Shown: piece after piece, positions 8,845 to 25,628 of the stretch | How the letters are laid out: each line of letters begins with the position of its first letter | Numbering within the stretch: position 1 is the first letter of the stretch | From: Clostridioides difficile_D | GTDB taxonomy: Bacteria; Bacillota; Clostridia; Peptostreptococcales; Peptostreptococcaceae | Direction: 5' to 3' | NCBI GenBank assembly: GCA_945861085.1 | Contig: OX244046.1 | Location: forward strand, 1-64,000 | Length of the DNA stretch: 64,000 nucleotides | Translations under genes and position numbers: made by a program | The notes under the pieces: generated by a model | Database searches by the model: none | What the model was told of the DNA's origin: nothing | What the model saw: the letters and a program-made list of their open reading frames with translations, nothing else

Positions 8845-9104
8845 TGAATGCATGGGGGTGGCAGATTGGAGCAGTGCTAGTAGGAAGCTCTGCTCTCATA
8901 GTAGCAATTTATTTAGCTAAAACTCTAAATAGTCTAAATAAGGTTGTTGAAAAGGCATATAAGATTGTAGATTATAATGAAAGACATATACAAGATATTG
9001 TTGAAAATGCATCATCAATATCAAAGGGAATAGATGATATAGTTTATGTAATTAATAAAATATTGAGTATAGGAAATATATTTAAAATTATTAAGAGGAA
9101 ATAG
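8844..9104 (+). CDS. Small single-span membrane protein, DUF948-like
   Basis: An 86-residue protein: one N-terminal transmembrane helix (about 5-25, WGWQIGAVLVGSSALIVAIYLAKTL written in part) followed by a long amphipathic coiled-coil-like helix with regularly spaced Leu/Ile/Val and ending in a basic tail KIIKRK. This resembles DUF948 proteins, which often accompany YtxH proteins. The ATG overlaps the previous stop (TAATG), so the pair is probably translationally coupled. With the sigB module downstream by 11 bases the five genes look like one unit. No activity can be assigned. Confidence 0.8.
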   Translation: MNAWGWQIGAVLVGSSALIVAIYLAKTLNSLNKVVEKAYKIVDYNERHIQDIVENASSISKGIDDIVYVINKILSIGNIFKIIKRK

Positions 9105-9115
9105 GAGGTTTTTAC

Positions 9116-9433
9116 ATGTCTATGAATATAGATTCAAATTTAGATTCTCAAAATAAATTTTGGAATGTTTGTCTTGATGGAGAACTTGATGTTTCTACAG
9201 CAGACAAACTGAAGGAACACTTGCATAGTTTGATAGAAAAGAATATGTTAGATGTAAAAATTAATCTTAAAGATTTAGATTATATAGATTCAACAGGTTT
9301 AGGAGCTATGATAGGTGTATTAAAAAAATTAAAAATAAATGAAAAAGAGATATACATAGTAAATCCTAAGAGTAATGTCAGAAAGATTTTTACTATAACA
9401 GGTCTAGATAAAATATTTAAAGTGGAGGGATAA
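9116..9433 (+). CDS. rsbV: Anti-sigma factor antagonist RsbV
   Basis: RsbV is the partner-switching antagonist: in its dephosphorylated form it binds RsbW and frees SigB. The 105-residue protein is one STAS domain with the diagnostic DSTGLG motif; Ser59 is the expected phosphorylation site. It starts at ATG 9116 behind GGAGG. The next gene, rsbW, starts three bases after its stop. No RsbU-type phosphatase gene is present in this cluster, so the activating phosphatase must lie elsewhere. Confidence 0.95.
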   Translation: MSMNIDSNLDSQNKFWNVCLDGELDVSTADKLKEHLHSLIEKNMLDVKINLKDLDYIDSTGLGAMIGVLKKLKINEKEIYIVNPKSNVRKIFTITGLDKIFKVEG

Positions 9434-9436
9434 ACT

Positions 9437-9844
9437 TTGGCTTGTGAGACTATAAAGATGGAAATTACTACAAACCCAGATTATGTTAGTATAATAAGAT
9501 TAACAGCATCTGGAATTGCTAATAAGATGGGTTTTCCGATAGATGATATAGAAGATATAAAGGTAGCAGTATCAGAAGCATGTACAAATGCAATAAAGCA
9601 TAGTAAAGATGATGTGTTTAATATAGTGTTTACTATTTTAGATAATGCAATTAATATAGAAATTCAAGATAATGGAAAAGGATATGATGTTAGCTCAATA
9701 AGTACACCAGATTTAGAGAATCCAAAAGAGAGTGGTCTTGGATTATTTATAATTAAAACTTTAATGGATGATGTAGATATTGAATCAGAACATAATCAAG
9801 GAACAAAAATAAAAATGACTAAATATTTAGGAGTTGATATTTAA
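9437..9844 (+). CDS. rsbW: Anti-sigma B factor and serine kinase RsbW
   Basis: RsbW binds and inactivates SigB and phosphorylates RsbV. The 135-residue protein is a GHKL ATPase: N-box SEACTNAIKHS with Asn51, G1 box DNGKGYD with Asp78, and G2 GLGLFI at about 100-105. I use the TTG at 9437, seven bases after the AGTGGAGGGA ribosome site; the first ATG (9458) would be too far from it. Its last base overlaps the sigB ATG (TAATG), the usual translational coupling of rsbW and sigB. Confidence 0.95.
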   Translation: MACETIKMEITTNPDYVSIIRLTASGIANKMGFPIDDIEDIKVAVSEACTNAIKHSKDDVFNIVFTILDNAINIEIQDNGKGYDVSSISTPDLENPKESGLGLFIIKTLMDDVDIESEHNQGTKIKMTKYLGVDI

Positions 9845-10617
9845 TGAAAAATGTAGCTAATGCTACACATTACCTAAATATGGATACAAAAGAGCTATTT
9901 AATTTATATAATAAAAATAAAAATGTAGATATTAGGAATATTCTTATTGAAAGACATCTGTATTTAGCAAGATTGTTAGCTAAGAAGTATATAAATAAAG
10001 GTGTTGATTTTGAAGATATATATCAAGTTGCTTCATTGGCATTAATTTATGCTATTGATAGATATGATATTGAAAAAGGATTTGAGTTCTCCAGTTTTGC
10101 GACACCAACTATAGTAGGAGAAATAAAAAAGTATTTTAGAGATAAAGTATGGACACTTAGAGTACCAAGAAGAATACAGGAACTAAGTAAAAAAATAAGT
10201 GATGCGAAGATTAAACTAGAGCAAGAAAATAAAAAGCATCCAAGGGTAAAAGATATAGCTAATTACATAGGGGTTAGTGAAGAAGATGTTCTAGAAGCTA
10301 TGGAAGCTTCTTATGGATATCAACCAATGTCTTTAGATTCATCAAGTAATGATGATTCAGAGGATAAAGATATAACTCTTATTGATAAGATTGGAAAAGA
10401 AGAAGGTAATTTTGGAAGTATAGAATATGAAGATTTTATTAATAAATTCATTGAAACTTTAAACGAGTTAGAAGTAAAAATTTTTAAAGATAGATTTTTC
10501 TTTGATAAAACGCAATCTAGTATAGCTAAAGAACTAGATATATCTCAAATGACTGTTTCTCGATTAGAAAAAAAAGTAGTAGAGAAGTTGAAAAAAGAAT
10601 ATGAAAAAAATTTATAA
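9844..10617 (+). CDS. sigB: RNA polymerase general stress sigma factor SigB
   Basis: A 257-residue sigma-70 family factor of the SigB/SigF type. Region 2 contains YQVASLALIYAIDRYDIEKGFEFSSFATPTIVGEIKKYFRD, summarised here by its core DRYD and FSSFA motifs, which bind the -10 element and core polymerase; region 3 (PRRIQELSKKI) and the region 4 helix-turn-helix (TQSSIAKELDISQMTVSRLEKK) follow. It directs general stress genes when freed from RsbW. It is the last gene before the rRNA operon; no strong hairpin is visible after it, and the rRNA promoter begins 19 bases downstream. Confidence 0.95.
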   Translation: MKNVANATHYLNMDTKELFNLYNKNKNVDIRNILIERHLYLARLLAKKYINKGVDFEDIYQVASLALIYAIDRYDIEKGFEFSSFATPTIVGEIKKYFRDKVWTLRVPRRIQELSKKISDAKIKLEQENKKHPRVKDIANYIGVSEEDVLEAMEASYGYQPMSLDSSSNDDSEDKDITLIDKIGKEEGNFGSIEYEDFINKFIETLNELEVKIFKDRFFFDKTQSSIAKELDISQMTVSRLEKKVVEKLKKEYEKNL

Positions 10618-10635
10618 AAAAATATAAAAAAAGTA

Positions 10636-10664
10636 TTGACCTACTGTTTTAAAGATGGTATAGT
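10636..10664 (+). promoter_or_regulatory. Promoter of the first rRNA operon
   Basis: TTGACC (10636-10641), 17-bp spacer, TATAGT (10659-10664), followed by the discriminator-like ACTTGTC found at the same distance in three other promoters of this window. A small hairpin (TGTCCTT-GAAA-AAGGAACA) follows at about 10670. Confidence 0.85.
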
Positions 10665-10710
10665 ATTACTTGTCCTTGAAAAAAGGAACAAGAAATAAAC
10701 ACGAACATTG

Positions 10711-15417
<4,707 letters not shown>

Positions 15418-15548
15418 AATATTTATTTGATGTTCATTCATTAAGATATATGTGTAGTTTTTAGAGTGTTAACTCTATATATTTAAACTTGTCAAGGATT
15501 ATAGATTTTTAATAGTTTTATAAGCTAAAAAATCGAATAAAAAAAGCA

Positions 15549-15577
15549 TTGACATAATAAGACAAAGATGTTATTAT
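15549..15577 (+). promoter_or_regulatory. Internal promoter between 23S and 5S, operon 1
   Basis: TTGACA (15549-15554), 17-bp spacer, TATTAT (15572-15577), then ACTTGTC at the same distance as in the main rRNA promoters. It would allow 5S and the following tRNAs and second operon to be transcribed independently of the first 16S-23S. Confidence 0.75.
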
Positions 15578-15622
15578 AATACTTGTCTTAGAAAAAAGTT
15601 AAATGAAAATTTAGACAATAAT

Positions 15623-15736
<114 letters not shown>

Positions 15737-15743
15737 GTGATGT

Positions 15744-15832
15744 GCCGAAGTGGCGGAACTGGCAGACGCACAGGACTTAAAATCCTGCGGGACTTACCTC
15801 TCGTACCGGTTCGATTCCGGTCTTCGGCACCA
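15744..15832 (+). tRNA. tRNA-Leu(UAA)
   Basis: Cloverleaf with long variable arm; anticodon loop CTTAAAA gives TAA. Starts seven bases after 5S. Unlike the two other copies of this gene, it encodes its 3' CCA (15830-15832). Confidence 0.97.
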
Positions 15833-15841
15833 AATTATTGT

Positions 15842-15918
15842 GGGCCATTAGCTCAGTTGGTTAGAGCGCCCGGCTCATAACCGGTAGGTCTGGGGTTCGA
15901 GTCCCTGATGGCCCACCA
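15842..15918 (+). tRNA. tRNA with CAU anticodon, probably tRNA-Ile2
   Basis: Anticodon loop CTCATAA (CAT). The acceptor GGGCCAT has C4-G69 and C5-G68, the pairs that TilS uses to recognise the isoleucine tRNA whose C34 becomes lysidine, so I prefer Ile2 over Met; automated annotation may call it Met. CCA encoded. Confidence 0.85.
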
Positions 15919-16029
15919 CAATAATTTAAAGAACTTTGAAAATTAAACAGTAGGTTAATTTATAAACAAGAAACAAACCATAAAGCCAGATATTTTGATA
16001 ACAATAGTATCTGAGCCTGATAAACTTTT

Positions 16030-17540
<1,511 letters not shown>

Positions 17541-17585
17541 TTGCCTACTGTTTAATTTTGAAAGTTCTTTATGAACTTCATATAT

Positions 17586-17661
17586 GGGGGTGTAGCTCAG
17601 TTGGGAGAGCACTTGCCTTGCAAGCAAGGGGTCAGGAGTTCGACTCTCCTCATCTCCACCA
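17586..17661 (+). tRNA. tRNA-Ala(UGC)
   Basis: Anticodon loop CTTGCAA between CTTGC and GCAAG; CCA encoded. Lies inside the 16S-23S spacer; no tRNA-Ile(GAU) partner is present in it. Confidence 0.97.
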
Positions 17662-17742
17662 TTTAAGAGTATATTATCTAAATCTTTGATTTATCTAGTA
17701 GACTCTTACAATGCACTTATAGCTTAACTTTATACAAGCTTT

Positions 17743-17861
17743 GTGCGTTAGCACTTTAAGCAACAGAATAAACTGAACGTATGTGAAGTTTGTTTGTTGG
17801 CGACGTGCGTTAGCACTTTAAGCAACGGGATTTATCCGTTGGCGATGTGCGTTAGCACTTT
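17743..17861 (+). repeat. Triplicated spacer unit GTGCGTTAGCACTTT
   Basis: Three exact copies at 17743-17757, 17805-17819 and 17847-17861. Each is partly self-complementary (GTGC...GCAC) and is separated by 47- and 27-base segments containing GCAAC...GTTGGCGA pairs. The other spacers have one such block. Confidence 0.8.
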
Positions 17862-17976
17862 GAAAACTGCATATATATATTTAGTGATATGACATCTAAT
17901 TTGTAATATATAAAGCTGATAACTTTTTAAAATTATCGAAGCTGATAGCTTCTAATCTATCAAACCTTTTTAACTG

Positions 17977-20871
<2,895 letters not shown>

Positions 20872-20990
20872 AATATTTATTTGATGCTCATTCATTAAGA
20901 TATATGTGCAGTTTTTAGAGTGTTAACTCTAAAGAAACTAGTATTACTAGATTCTAAAAACTTAATAGAAATATTAAGCATAAAGATTAT

Positions 20991-21100
<110 letters not shown>

Positions 21101-21104
<4 letters not shown>

Positions 21105-21120
21105 GTAATCTTTTTTTATT
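21101..21120 (+). terminator. Terminator of rRNA operon 2
   Basis: The 5S terminal helix is extended: AAAGATTATGTGG upstream of 5S pairs with CCACGTAATCTTT, and the right arm runs into seven Ts. Confidence 0.65.
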
Positions 21121-21160
21121 TGTCATAAAATTTAAGATTAAACAGAATATAAAGTCAATA

Positions 21161-21189
21161 TTGATTTATAATAAGATAAAATATAGAAT
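21161..21189 (+). promoter_or_regulatory. Putative niaR promoter
   Basis: TTGATT (21161-21166), 17-bp spacer, TAGAAT (21184-21189), 54 bases before the niaR start. Confidence 0.5.
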
Positions 21190-21243
21190 TATATAGTATA
21201 GATAAAGTTTTTGATTTAGTTTGATTTAGAAAGAAGGTGTAAT

Positions 21244-21753
21244 ATGAATTCTGATGAAAGAAGAAGCAGATTAATAGATATTTTAAAGGAATCTAAGTGT
21301 CCTATAAAAGGTGGAAGTCTAGCTGAGATGTTAAATGTAAGTAGACAAGTAATAGTACAAGATATAGCCCTTATAAGAGCTAAAGGATTTGAAATAATAG
21401 CTACACCTCAAGGATATATAATATATAATCAACCATATTTTACAAAAAAAATAAAATGTAAGAATCACAAGAATTCTAAAGAAATTTATGAAGAATTAAA
21501 GATTATTGTAGATTTAGGTGGGATTGTAAAAGATGTCATTGTAAATCATCCAACATATGGTCAAATAACTGCAGAACTTAATATTTATTCTAAAATGGAT
21601 ATAGATAATTTTATGAAGAAAGTAGAGACAAATGAATTTAAACAATTATCAGTTCTGACAGAATGTAGTCACATTCACACAATTGAGACTATAAAAGAAG
21701 ATACTATAGAAGCTATAATAAAAAAATTAGATGACAAAGGAATATTATCATAA
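21244..21753 (+). CDS. niaR: NAD-biosynthesis repressor NiaR (HTH + 3H domain)
   Basis: A 169-residue transcription regulator. The N-terminal winged helix (about 5-60, with GGSLAEMLNVSRQVIVQDIA) is followed by a 3H domain (about 75-165) with the conserved histidines in VIVNHPTYGQI and ECSHIHTIE, which bind metal in the family. NiaR uses niacin as co-repressor to control niacin uptake and NAD synthesis genes. None of those targets is in this window, so it acts on distant loci. RBS GAAGGTG precedes ATG 21244. The MscS gene follows after 11 bases, suggesting cotranscription without an obvious functional link. Confidence 0.88.
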   Translation: MNSDERRSRLIDILKESKCPIKGGSLAEMLNVSRQVIVQDIALIRAKGFEIIATPQGYIIYNQPYFTKKIKCKNHKNSKEIYEELKIIVDLGGIVKDVIVNHPTYGQITAELNIYSKMDIDNFMKKVETNEFKQLSVLTECSHIHTIETIKEDTIEAIIKKLDDKGILS

Positions 21754-21764
21754 GGAGGAGTTAA

Positions 21765-22646
21765 ATGAATTTTTTATCATTGGCTAAGACTGCCTCAACA
21801 AATAGTAATATAACTAAGAGAACTTTAGAAAACATGCTTAATAACTTTAGTGATAACATACCAAATATCATATATGCAATAATTGTATTTGTGATAGGTA
21901 TTTATATATCTAAAATAGTAAGAAGAATGGTCTCAAAGTTTTTAATTAAATATGGAATGAGCAAAGGTGTAAATAATTTTATTGTATATGGAATATATAT
22001 ATCTATGTTATCTATTATATCATTGATAAGTTTAGGTATTATAGGTATACAGACTACATCAGTTGTAGCTGTATTAGGAGCTGCTGGATTTAGTATAGGT
22101 TTAGCATTTAAAGAAATATTATCAAATCTAGGTTCAGGTATGATTATTTTATTTTTTAAACCATTTAATATAGGCGATTATATTCAAGGTTCAGGTGTAG
22201 AAGGTACAGTTTCTGATATACAAATATTTAGCACTGTTCTTAAAACTCCAGATAATAAAACTATAATTATACCAAATTTTCAATTGACAAGTAATAATAT
22301 AATTAATTATACACATCAAAACAAAAGAAGGATAGATTTTTCATATAATATTTCTTATGATAGTGATATAGATATCGTTAAGTCTATATTAAATGAGATT
22401 TTTACAAATGAAAAAAGAATATTAGATGACCCAAAACCTATTATAGGTTTAAACTCCATAGGAAATAATACTATGCAAATAGTTGCTAGACCCTGGGTTA
22501 AAACTGATGATTATTGGGATGTATACTTTGATGTAATGGAAAAAGTCAAAAATAAGTTTGATGAAAATAATATAAAAGTTCCATTTGTTCCTTCTGCACT
22601 ATTATTTAATGATACAAGTAATTTAAACACAGCAGACAAAAGGTAA
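21765..22646 (+). CDS. mscS: Small-conductance mechanosensitive channel (MscS family)
   Basis: A 293-residue membrane channel that opens under membrane tension to release solutes on hypo-osmotic shock. Three transmembrane stretches are visible: about 37-57, 70-92 and the pore-lining segment near 95-130 (VVAVLGAAGFSIGLAFKEIL, then LGSGMIILFF), with the alternating Gly/Ala packing typical of MscS TM3. The beta domain (FNIGDYIQG, PNFQLTSNNIINY) and alpha/beta C-terminal region follow. Length is close to E. coli MscS (286). RBS AAGGAGG at 21752-21758. Confidence 0.92.
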   Translation: MNFLSLAKTASTNSNITKRTLENMLNNFSDNIPNIIYAIIVFVIGIYISKIVRRMVSKFLIKYGMSKGVNNFIVYGIYISMLSIISLISLGIIGIQTTSVVAVLGAAGFSIGLAFKEILSNLGSGMIILFFKPFNIGDYIQGSGVEGTVSDIQIFSTVLKTPDNKTIIIPNFQLTSNNIINYTHQNKRRIDFSYNISYDSDIDIVKSILNEIFTNEKRILDDPKPIIGLNSIGNNTMQIVARPWVKTDDYWDVYFDVMEKVKNKFDENNIKVPFVPSALLFNDTSNLNTADKR

Positions 22647-22721
22647 TATTTTAATTAAATAAAAAAAATGAATTTAATATAAAAAATTAAAGAAAATTCT
22701 AAAAAAATTTGAATAATAGTA

Positions 22722-22750
22722 TTGAAAGATGTTAATATATATAATATAAT
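22722..22750 (+). promoter_or_regulatory. Promoter of the serS T-box transcript
   Basis: TTGAAA (22722-22727), exact 17-bp spacer, TATAAT (22745-22750). Predicted start about 22757, just ahead of the leader RNA. Confidence 0.8.
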
Positions 22751-22778
22751 GATTATCAAATAAAACAATTAGTTAAAA

Positions 22779-23004
22779 AGCAGTGAAGGAAAATAGTAAA
22801 AAACAGATTGTATTCAGAGAATGAGTGTATGGTGAGAACTCATTACAATGGTTTTTGAATCTACTCTAGAGCTTCTAGTTAAAGCTAGACGTTTACCTAC
22901 GTTATAGGTCTGAGAGGATTATACATTTTAGTATAGTCAATTAGGGTGGCAACGCGGATAAAAGATTTTCGTCCCTTTTATAGGGTAAACGGAGGTCTTT
23001 TTTT
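22779..23004 (+). promoter_or_regulatory. T-box riboswitch for serS
   Basis: A tRNA-sensing leader. It begins AGCAGTGAAGGA and has the stem I elements ATGAGTGTATGGTGAGAACT and the specifier region (TTTGAATCTACTCTAGAGC, containing UCU, a Ser codon). The T-box sequence AGGGTGGCAACGCGG is at 22943-22957. Uncharged tRNA-Ser should stabilise the antiterminator; otherwise GATTTTCGTCCC (22964-22975) pairs with GGG and ACGGAGGTC (22983-22997), followed by seven Ts, and stops transcription. Confidence 0.95.
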
Positions 23005-23104
23005 ATTTTTCAAATTTGTTTAAGCTAAAAATTTACAGTTATAATATTTGTAAATTAAATTGGAATTATAATTTATATTATCAAAATTATTAGGAGGAAT
23101 TAAT

Positions 23105-24376
23105 ATGTTAGATATTAAAAGAATAAGAGAAAATTTAGATGATATCAAAAAAGCTATGGAAAGAAGAGGCGAAAAAGAATTTGACCTTGATGCTGTAGTG
23201 GAATTAGATAATAAAAGAAGGGAAATACTTCAAGAAGTTGAAGTTATGAAAAATGAATTAAATGTAAATTCTAAAAAAATACCACAATTAATAAAAGAGG
23301 GAAAAGATGTAACAGAAGAAAAGGTAAGATTAAAAGAGCTATCAGATAAGATAAAAGGTATTGATGAGAAAGTAAAAGAAGTAGAAGCAAAAATGGAATA
23401 TACATTGATGAGAATACCAAATGTTCCTCATCCAGAGGTACCACAAGGTGAAACAGATGAAGATAATGTTCAAATAAGAACTTGGGGAGAACCTACTAAA
23501 TTTGATTTTGAGCATAAAGCACATTGGGATATAGGTACTGGTCTAGGTATATTAGATTTTGAAAGAGCTGGGAAAATAACTGGTTCAAGATTTACTTTAT
23601 ACAGAGGACTAGGAGCTAGATTAGAAAGATCTTTAATGAATTTCTTTTTAAATACTCATACAGCTAAGCATGGATATACAGAAGTGTTACCTCCATTTAT
23701 GGCTAATAGAAATAGTTTTATAGGTACTGGTCAACTTCCTAAATTTGAGGAAGATATGTTTAAAATAGAAGGATTAGAGTATTTCTTAATACCAACAGCT
23801 GAAGTACCTGTTACTAATATACATGCTAATGAAATATTAGATGTCGCAGAACTTCCAATTAAATATTGTGCATATACTCCTTGTTTTAGATCTGAGGCAG
23901 GTTCAGCAGGAAGAGATACAAGAGGCTTAGTTAGACAACATCAATTTAATAAAGTTGAGTTAGTTAAATTTGTTAAGCCAGAAGACTCTTATGATGAATT
24001 AGAATCATTAACTCATGATGCTGAAACTATGTTACAAATGTTAGGTCTTCCATATAGAGTGGTAAAAATATGTACAGGAGATTTAGGATTTACAGCAGCC
24101 TTTAAATATGATTTGGAAGTTTGGATGCCAAGCTATAATAGATATGTAGAAATATCTTCTTGTTCAAACTTTGAAGACTTTCAAGCAAGAAGAGCAGGAA
24201 TAAGATTTAAAAGAGATAAAAAATCAAAAGCAGAATATGTTCATACATTGAATGGTTCTGGATTAGCTATAGGAAGATGCCTAGCTGCTATATTAGAAAA
24301 TTATCAACAAGCAGATGGTTCTGTAGTAGTTCCAGAAGAGTTAAGACCTTATATGGGTGTTGATGTTATAAGATAA
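23105..24376 (+). CDS. serS: Seryl-tRNA synthetase
   Basis: Charges tRNA-Ser. The 423-residue protein has the N-terminal coiled-coil arm (about 30-100, rich in Lys/Glu heptads) that grips the long variable arm of tRNA-Ser, then the class II catalytic core: TAEVPVTN, motif 2 FRSEAGSAGRDTRGL with the ATP-binding Arg, and motif 3 GSGLAIGRCLAAILEN. Length matches bacterial SerRS. RBS TAGGAGGAA precedes ATG 23105. Controlled by the T-box upstream; tRNA-Ser genes of two isoacceptors (GGA and UGA) are in this window. Confidence 0.98.
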   Translation: MLDIKRIRENLDDIKKAMERRGEKEFDLDAVVELDNKRREILQEVEVMKNELNVNSKKIPQLIKEGKDVTEEKVRLKELSDKIKGIDEKVKEVEAKMEYTLMRIPNVPHPEVPQGETDEDNVQIRTWGEPTKFDFEHKAHWDIGTGLGILDFERAGKITGSRFTLYRGLGARLERSLMNFFLNTHTAKHGYTEVLPPFMANRNSFIGTGQLPKFEEDMFKIEGLEYFLIPTAEVPVTNIHANEILDVAELPIKYCAYTPCFRSEAGSAGRDTRGLVRQHQFNKVELVKFVKPEDSYDELESLTHDAETMLQMLGLPYRVVKICTGDLGFTAAFKYDLEVWMPSYNRYVEISSCSNFEDFQARRAGIRFKRDKKSKAEYVHTLNGSGLAIGRCLAAILENYQQADGSVVVPEELRPYMGVDVIR

Positions 24377-24445
24377 TTCTATATTAACATTATATGTAGA
24401 AATATATTTTAATGTAGAAAATATATTATGAGTGAACAATAAATT

Positions 24446-24495
24446 AAAAAGCTATGGAATTATTAATATAATTATTAAATTTCATAGCTTTTTTA
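24446..24495 (+). terminator. Terminator after serS
   Basis: AAAAGCTATGGAA (24447-24459) pairs with TTTCATAGCTTTT (around 24480-24492), followed by Ts. The 22-base loop is AT-rich. Confidence 0.8.
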
Positions 24496-24702
24496 TGTTA
24501 ATTTATATAACAGAATTTTCATCATAAAATACTAAATATCTTTATAAATCAAGGATTATATAAATATCTAAAAATTATTTTAGAACTAATTTAAAAAAAA
24601 TATAACTATATATAGTAATAATTAAATAAACAAAATAAAATTAAGTTGAATTATAAAATGAATTATGATAAGATAAGTTTGTTATAAGTTTTGGGAGGAA
24701 TT
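24496..24702. other. AT-rich gap with weak tadA promoter
   Basis: No coding sequence. TTGAAT (24646-24651) and TAAGAT (24669-24674) with a 17-bp spacer form a weak possible promoter. Nothing else is recognisable. Confidence 0.45.
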
Positions 24703-25158
24703 ATGGAAAGTTCATTTTATATGAAAGAAGCATTAAAAGAAGCATATAAAGCATATAATAAAAGAGAAACACCAATAGGTGCTATTATAGTTAAAGATAA
24801 ACAAATAATAGCTAGAGCTCATAACCTTACAGAGACACTAAAAGATTCTACAGCTCATGCAGAAATCTTAGCGATAAAACAAGCCTCAGAAAAATTAGGT
24901 GGTTGGAGGTTGACTGATTGTGATTTATATGTTACAATGGAACCTTGCATAATGTGTAGTGGTGCAATAGTTAATTCTAGAATAAAAAAGCTTATAATAG
25001 GGACAAGACATGTAAAAAATTCATATATAGAAAAACAGCATGAGTTTAAATTAGATTATTTTAATAATAATAATGTAAAAGTGGCTTTTGATGTTTTGCA
25101 AGAAGAATGCTCGATCATATTGCAAGAATTTTTTAAGGCATTAAGAAAAAGAGATTAA
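24703..25158 (+). CDS. tadA: tRNA-specific adenosine deaminase TadA
   Basis: TadA converts A34 to inosine in tRNA-Arg(ACG), allowing reading of CGU, CGC and CGA. The 151-residue protein has the cytidine-deaminase zinc motifs: HAE with His52 and the proton-shuttle Glu54, and PCIMC with Cys82 and Cys85. The start is ATG 24703 after GGGAGG; the in-frame TTG 24691 precedes that site and is rejected. Its substrate tRNA-Arg(ACG) is encoded at 38962. The stop codon is followed immediately by the first base of tRNA-Ser, with no spacer. Confidence 0.95.
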   Translation: MESSFYMKEALKEAYKAYNKRETPIGAIIVKDKQIIARAHNLTETLKDSTAHAEILAIKQASEKLGGWRLTDCDLYVTMEPCIMCSGAIVNSRIKKLIIGTRHVKNSYIEKQHEFKLDYFNNNNVKVAFDVLQEECSIILQEFFKALRKRD

Positions 25159-25250
25159 GGAGAGATGGTCGAGTGGTCGAAGGCGCTCGCCTGGAAAGCG
25201 AGTATATGGGTAAAACTGTATCGTGGGTTCAAATCCCACTCTCTCCGCCA
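25159..25250 (+). tRNA. tRNA-Ser(GGA)
   Basis: Anticodon loop CTGGAAA between CTCGC and GCGAG; long variable arm; CCA encoded. The 5' base is adjacent to the tadA TAA, so the mature tRNA must be cut from the tadA message. Confidence 0.97.
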
Positions 25251-25285
25251 GAAACAATAAAAGTAATTAAATATGGTTGTAATTT

Positions 25286-25554
25286 TGCTGTACTAGATGG
25301 GGAGGTAGCGGTGCCCTGTAACCTGCAATCCGCTATAGCAGGATTGAATTCCATCTAAAGGCTTATTTTCTGTAGGGCCGCCCTAAATAAGTGGTGTTGA
25401 TGCTTAGGTCCTGCGCAATGAAAGCTCATGAACCCCGTCAGGTCCGGAAGGAAGCAGCGGTAAGTGATCACTTTTGTGTGCCGTGGGGGTGCCTAAGTTG
25501 AGCTAACTGTTTTGGTAACGCCTATGGAATTAAGTCGATAGATGGTGTACAGCA
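25286..25554 (+). ncRNA. ffs: Signal recognition particle RNA, large (Bacillus-type)
   Basis: A 269-base RNA with the conserved domain IV loop GTCAGGTCCGGAAGGAAGCA (around 25438-25457) that binds Ffh. The ends pair (GCTGTAC at 25287 with GTACAGC at 25547-25553), and the 5' part has the extra Alu-domain segment typical of Gram-positive 6S-scale SRP RNA rather than the short 4.5S form. It directs co-translational membrane targeting. Confidence 0.95.
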
Positions 25555-25572
25555 TTTAACATATAAAAGACT

Positions 25573-25600
25573 AATCCCTTAGATAATGAGGGATTTTTTT
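25573..25600 (+). terminator. Terminator of SRP RNA
   Basis: AATCCCT (25573-25579) pairs with AGGGATT (25589-25595), followed by seven Ts. It lies only 28 bases before the dnaX start. Confidence 0.85.
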
Positions 25601-25628
25601 ATTAATTTTGCTAAAGAGAGGTAAAAGG

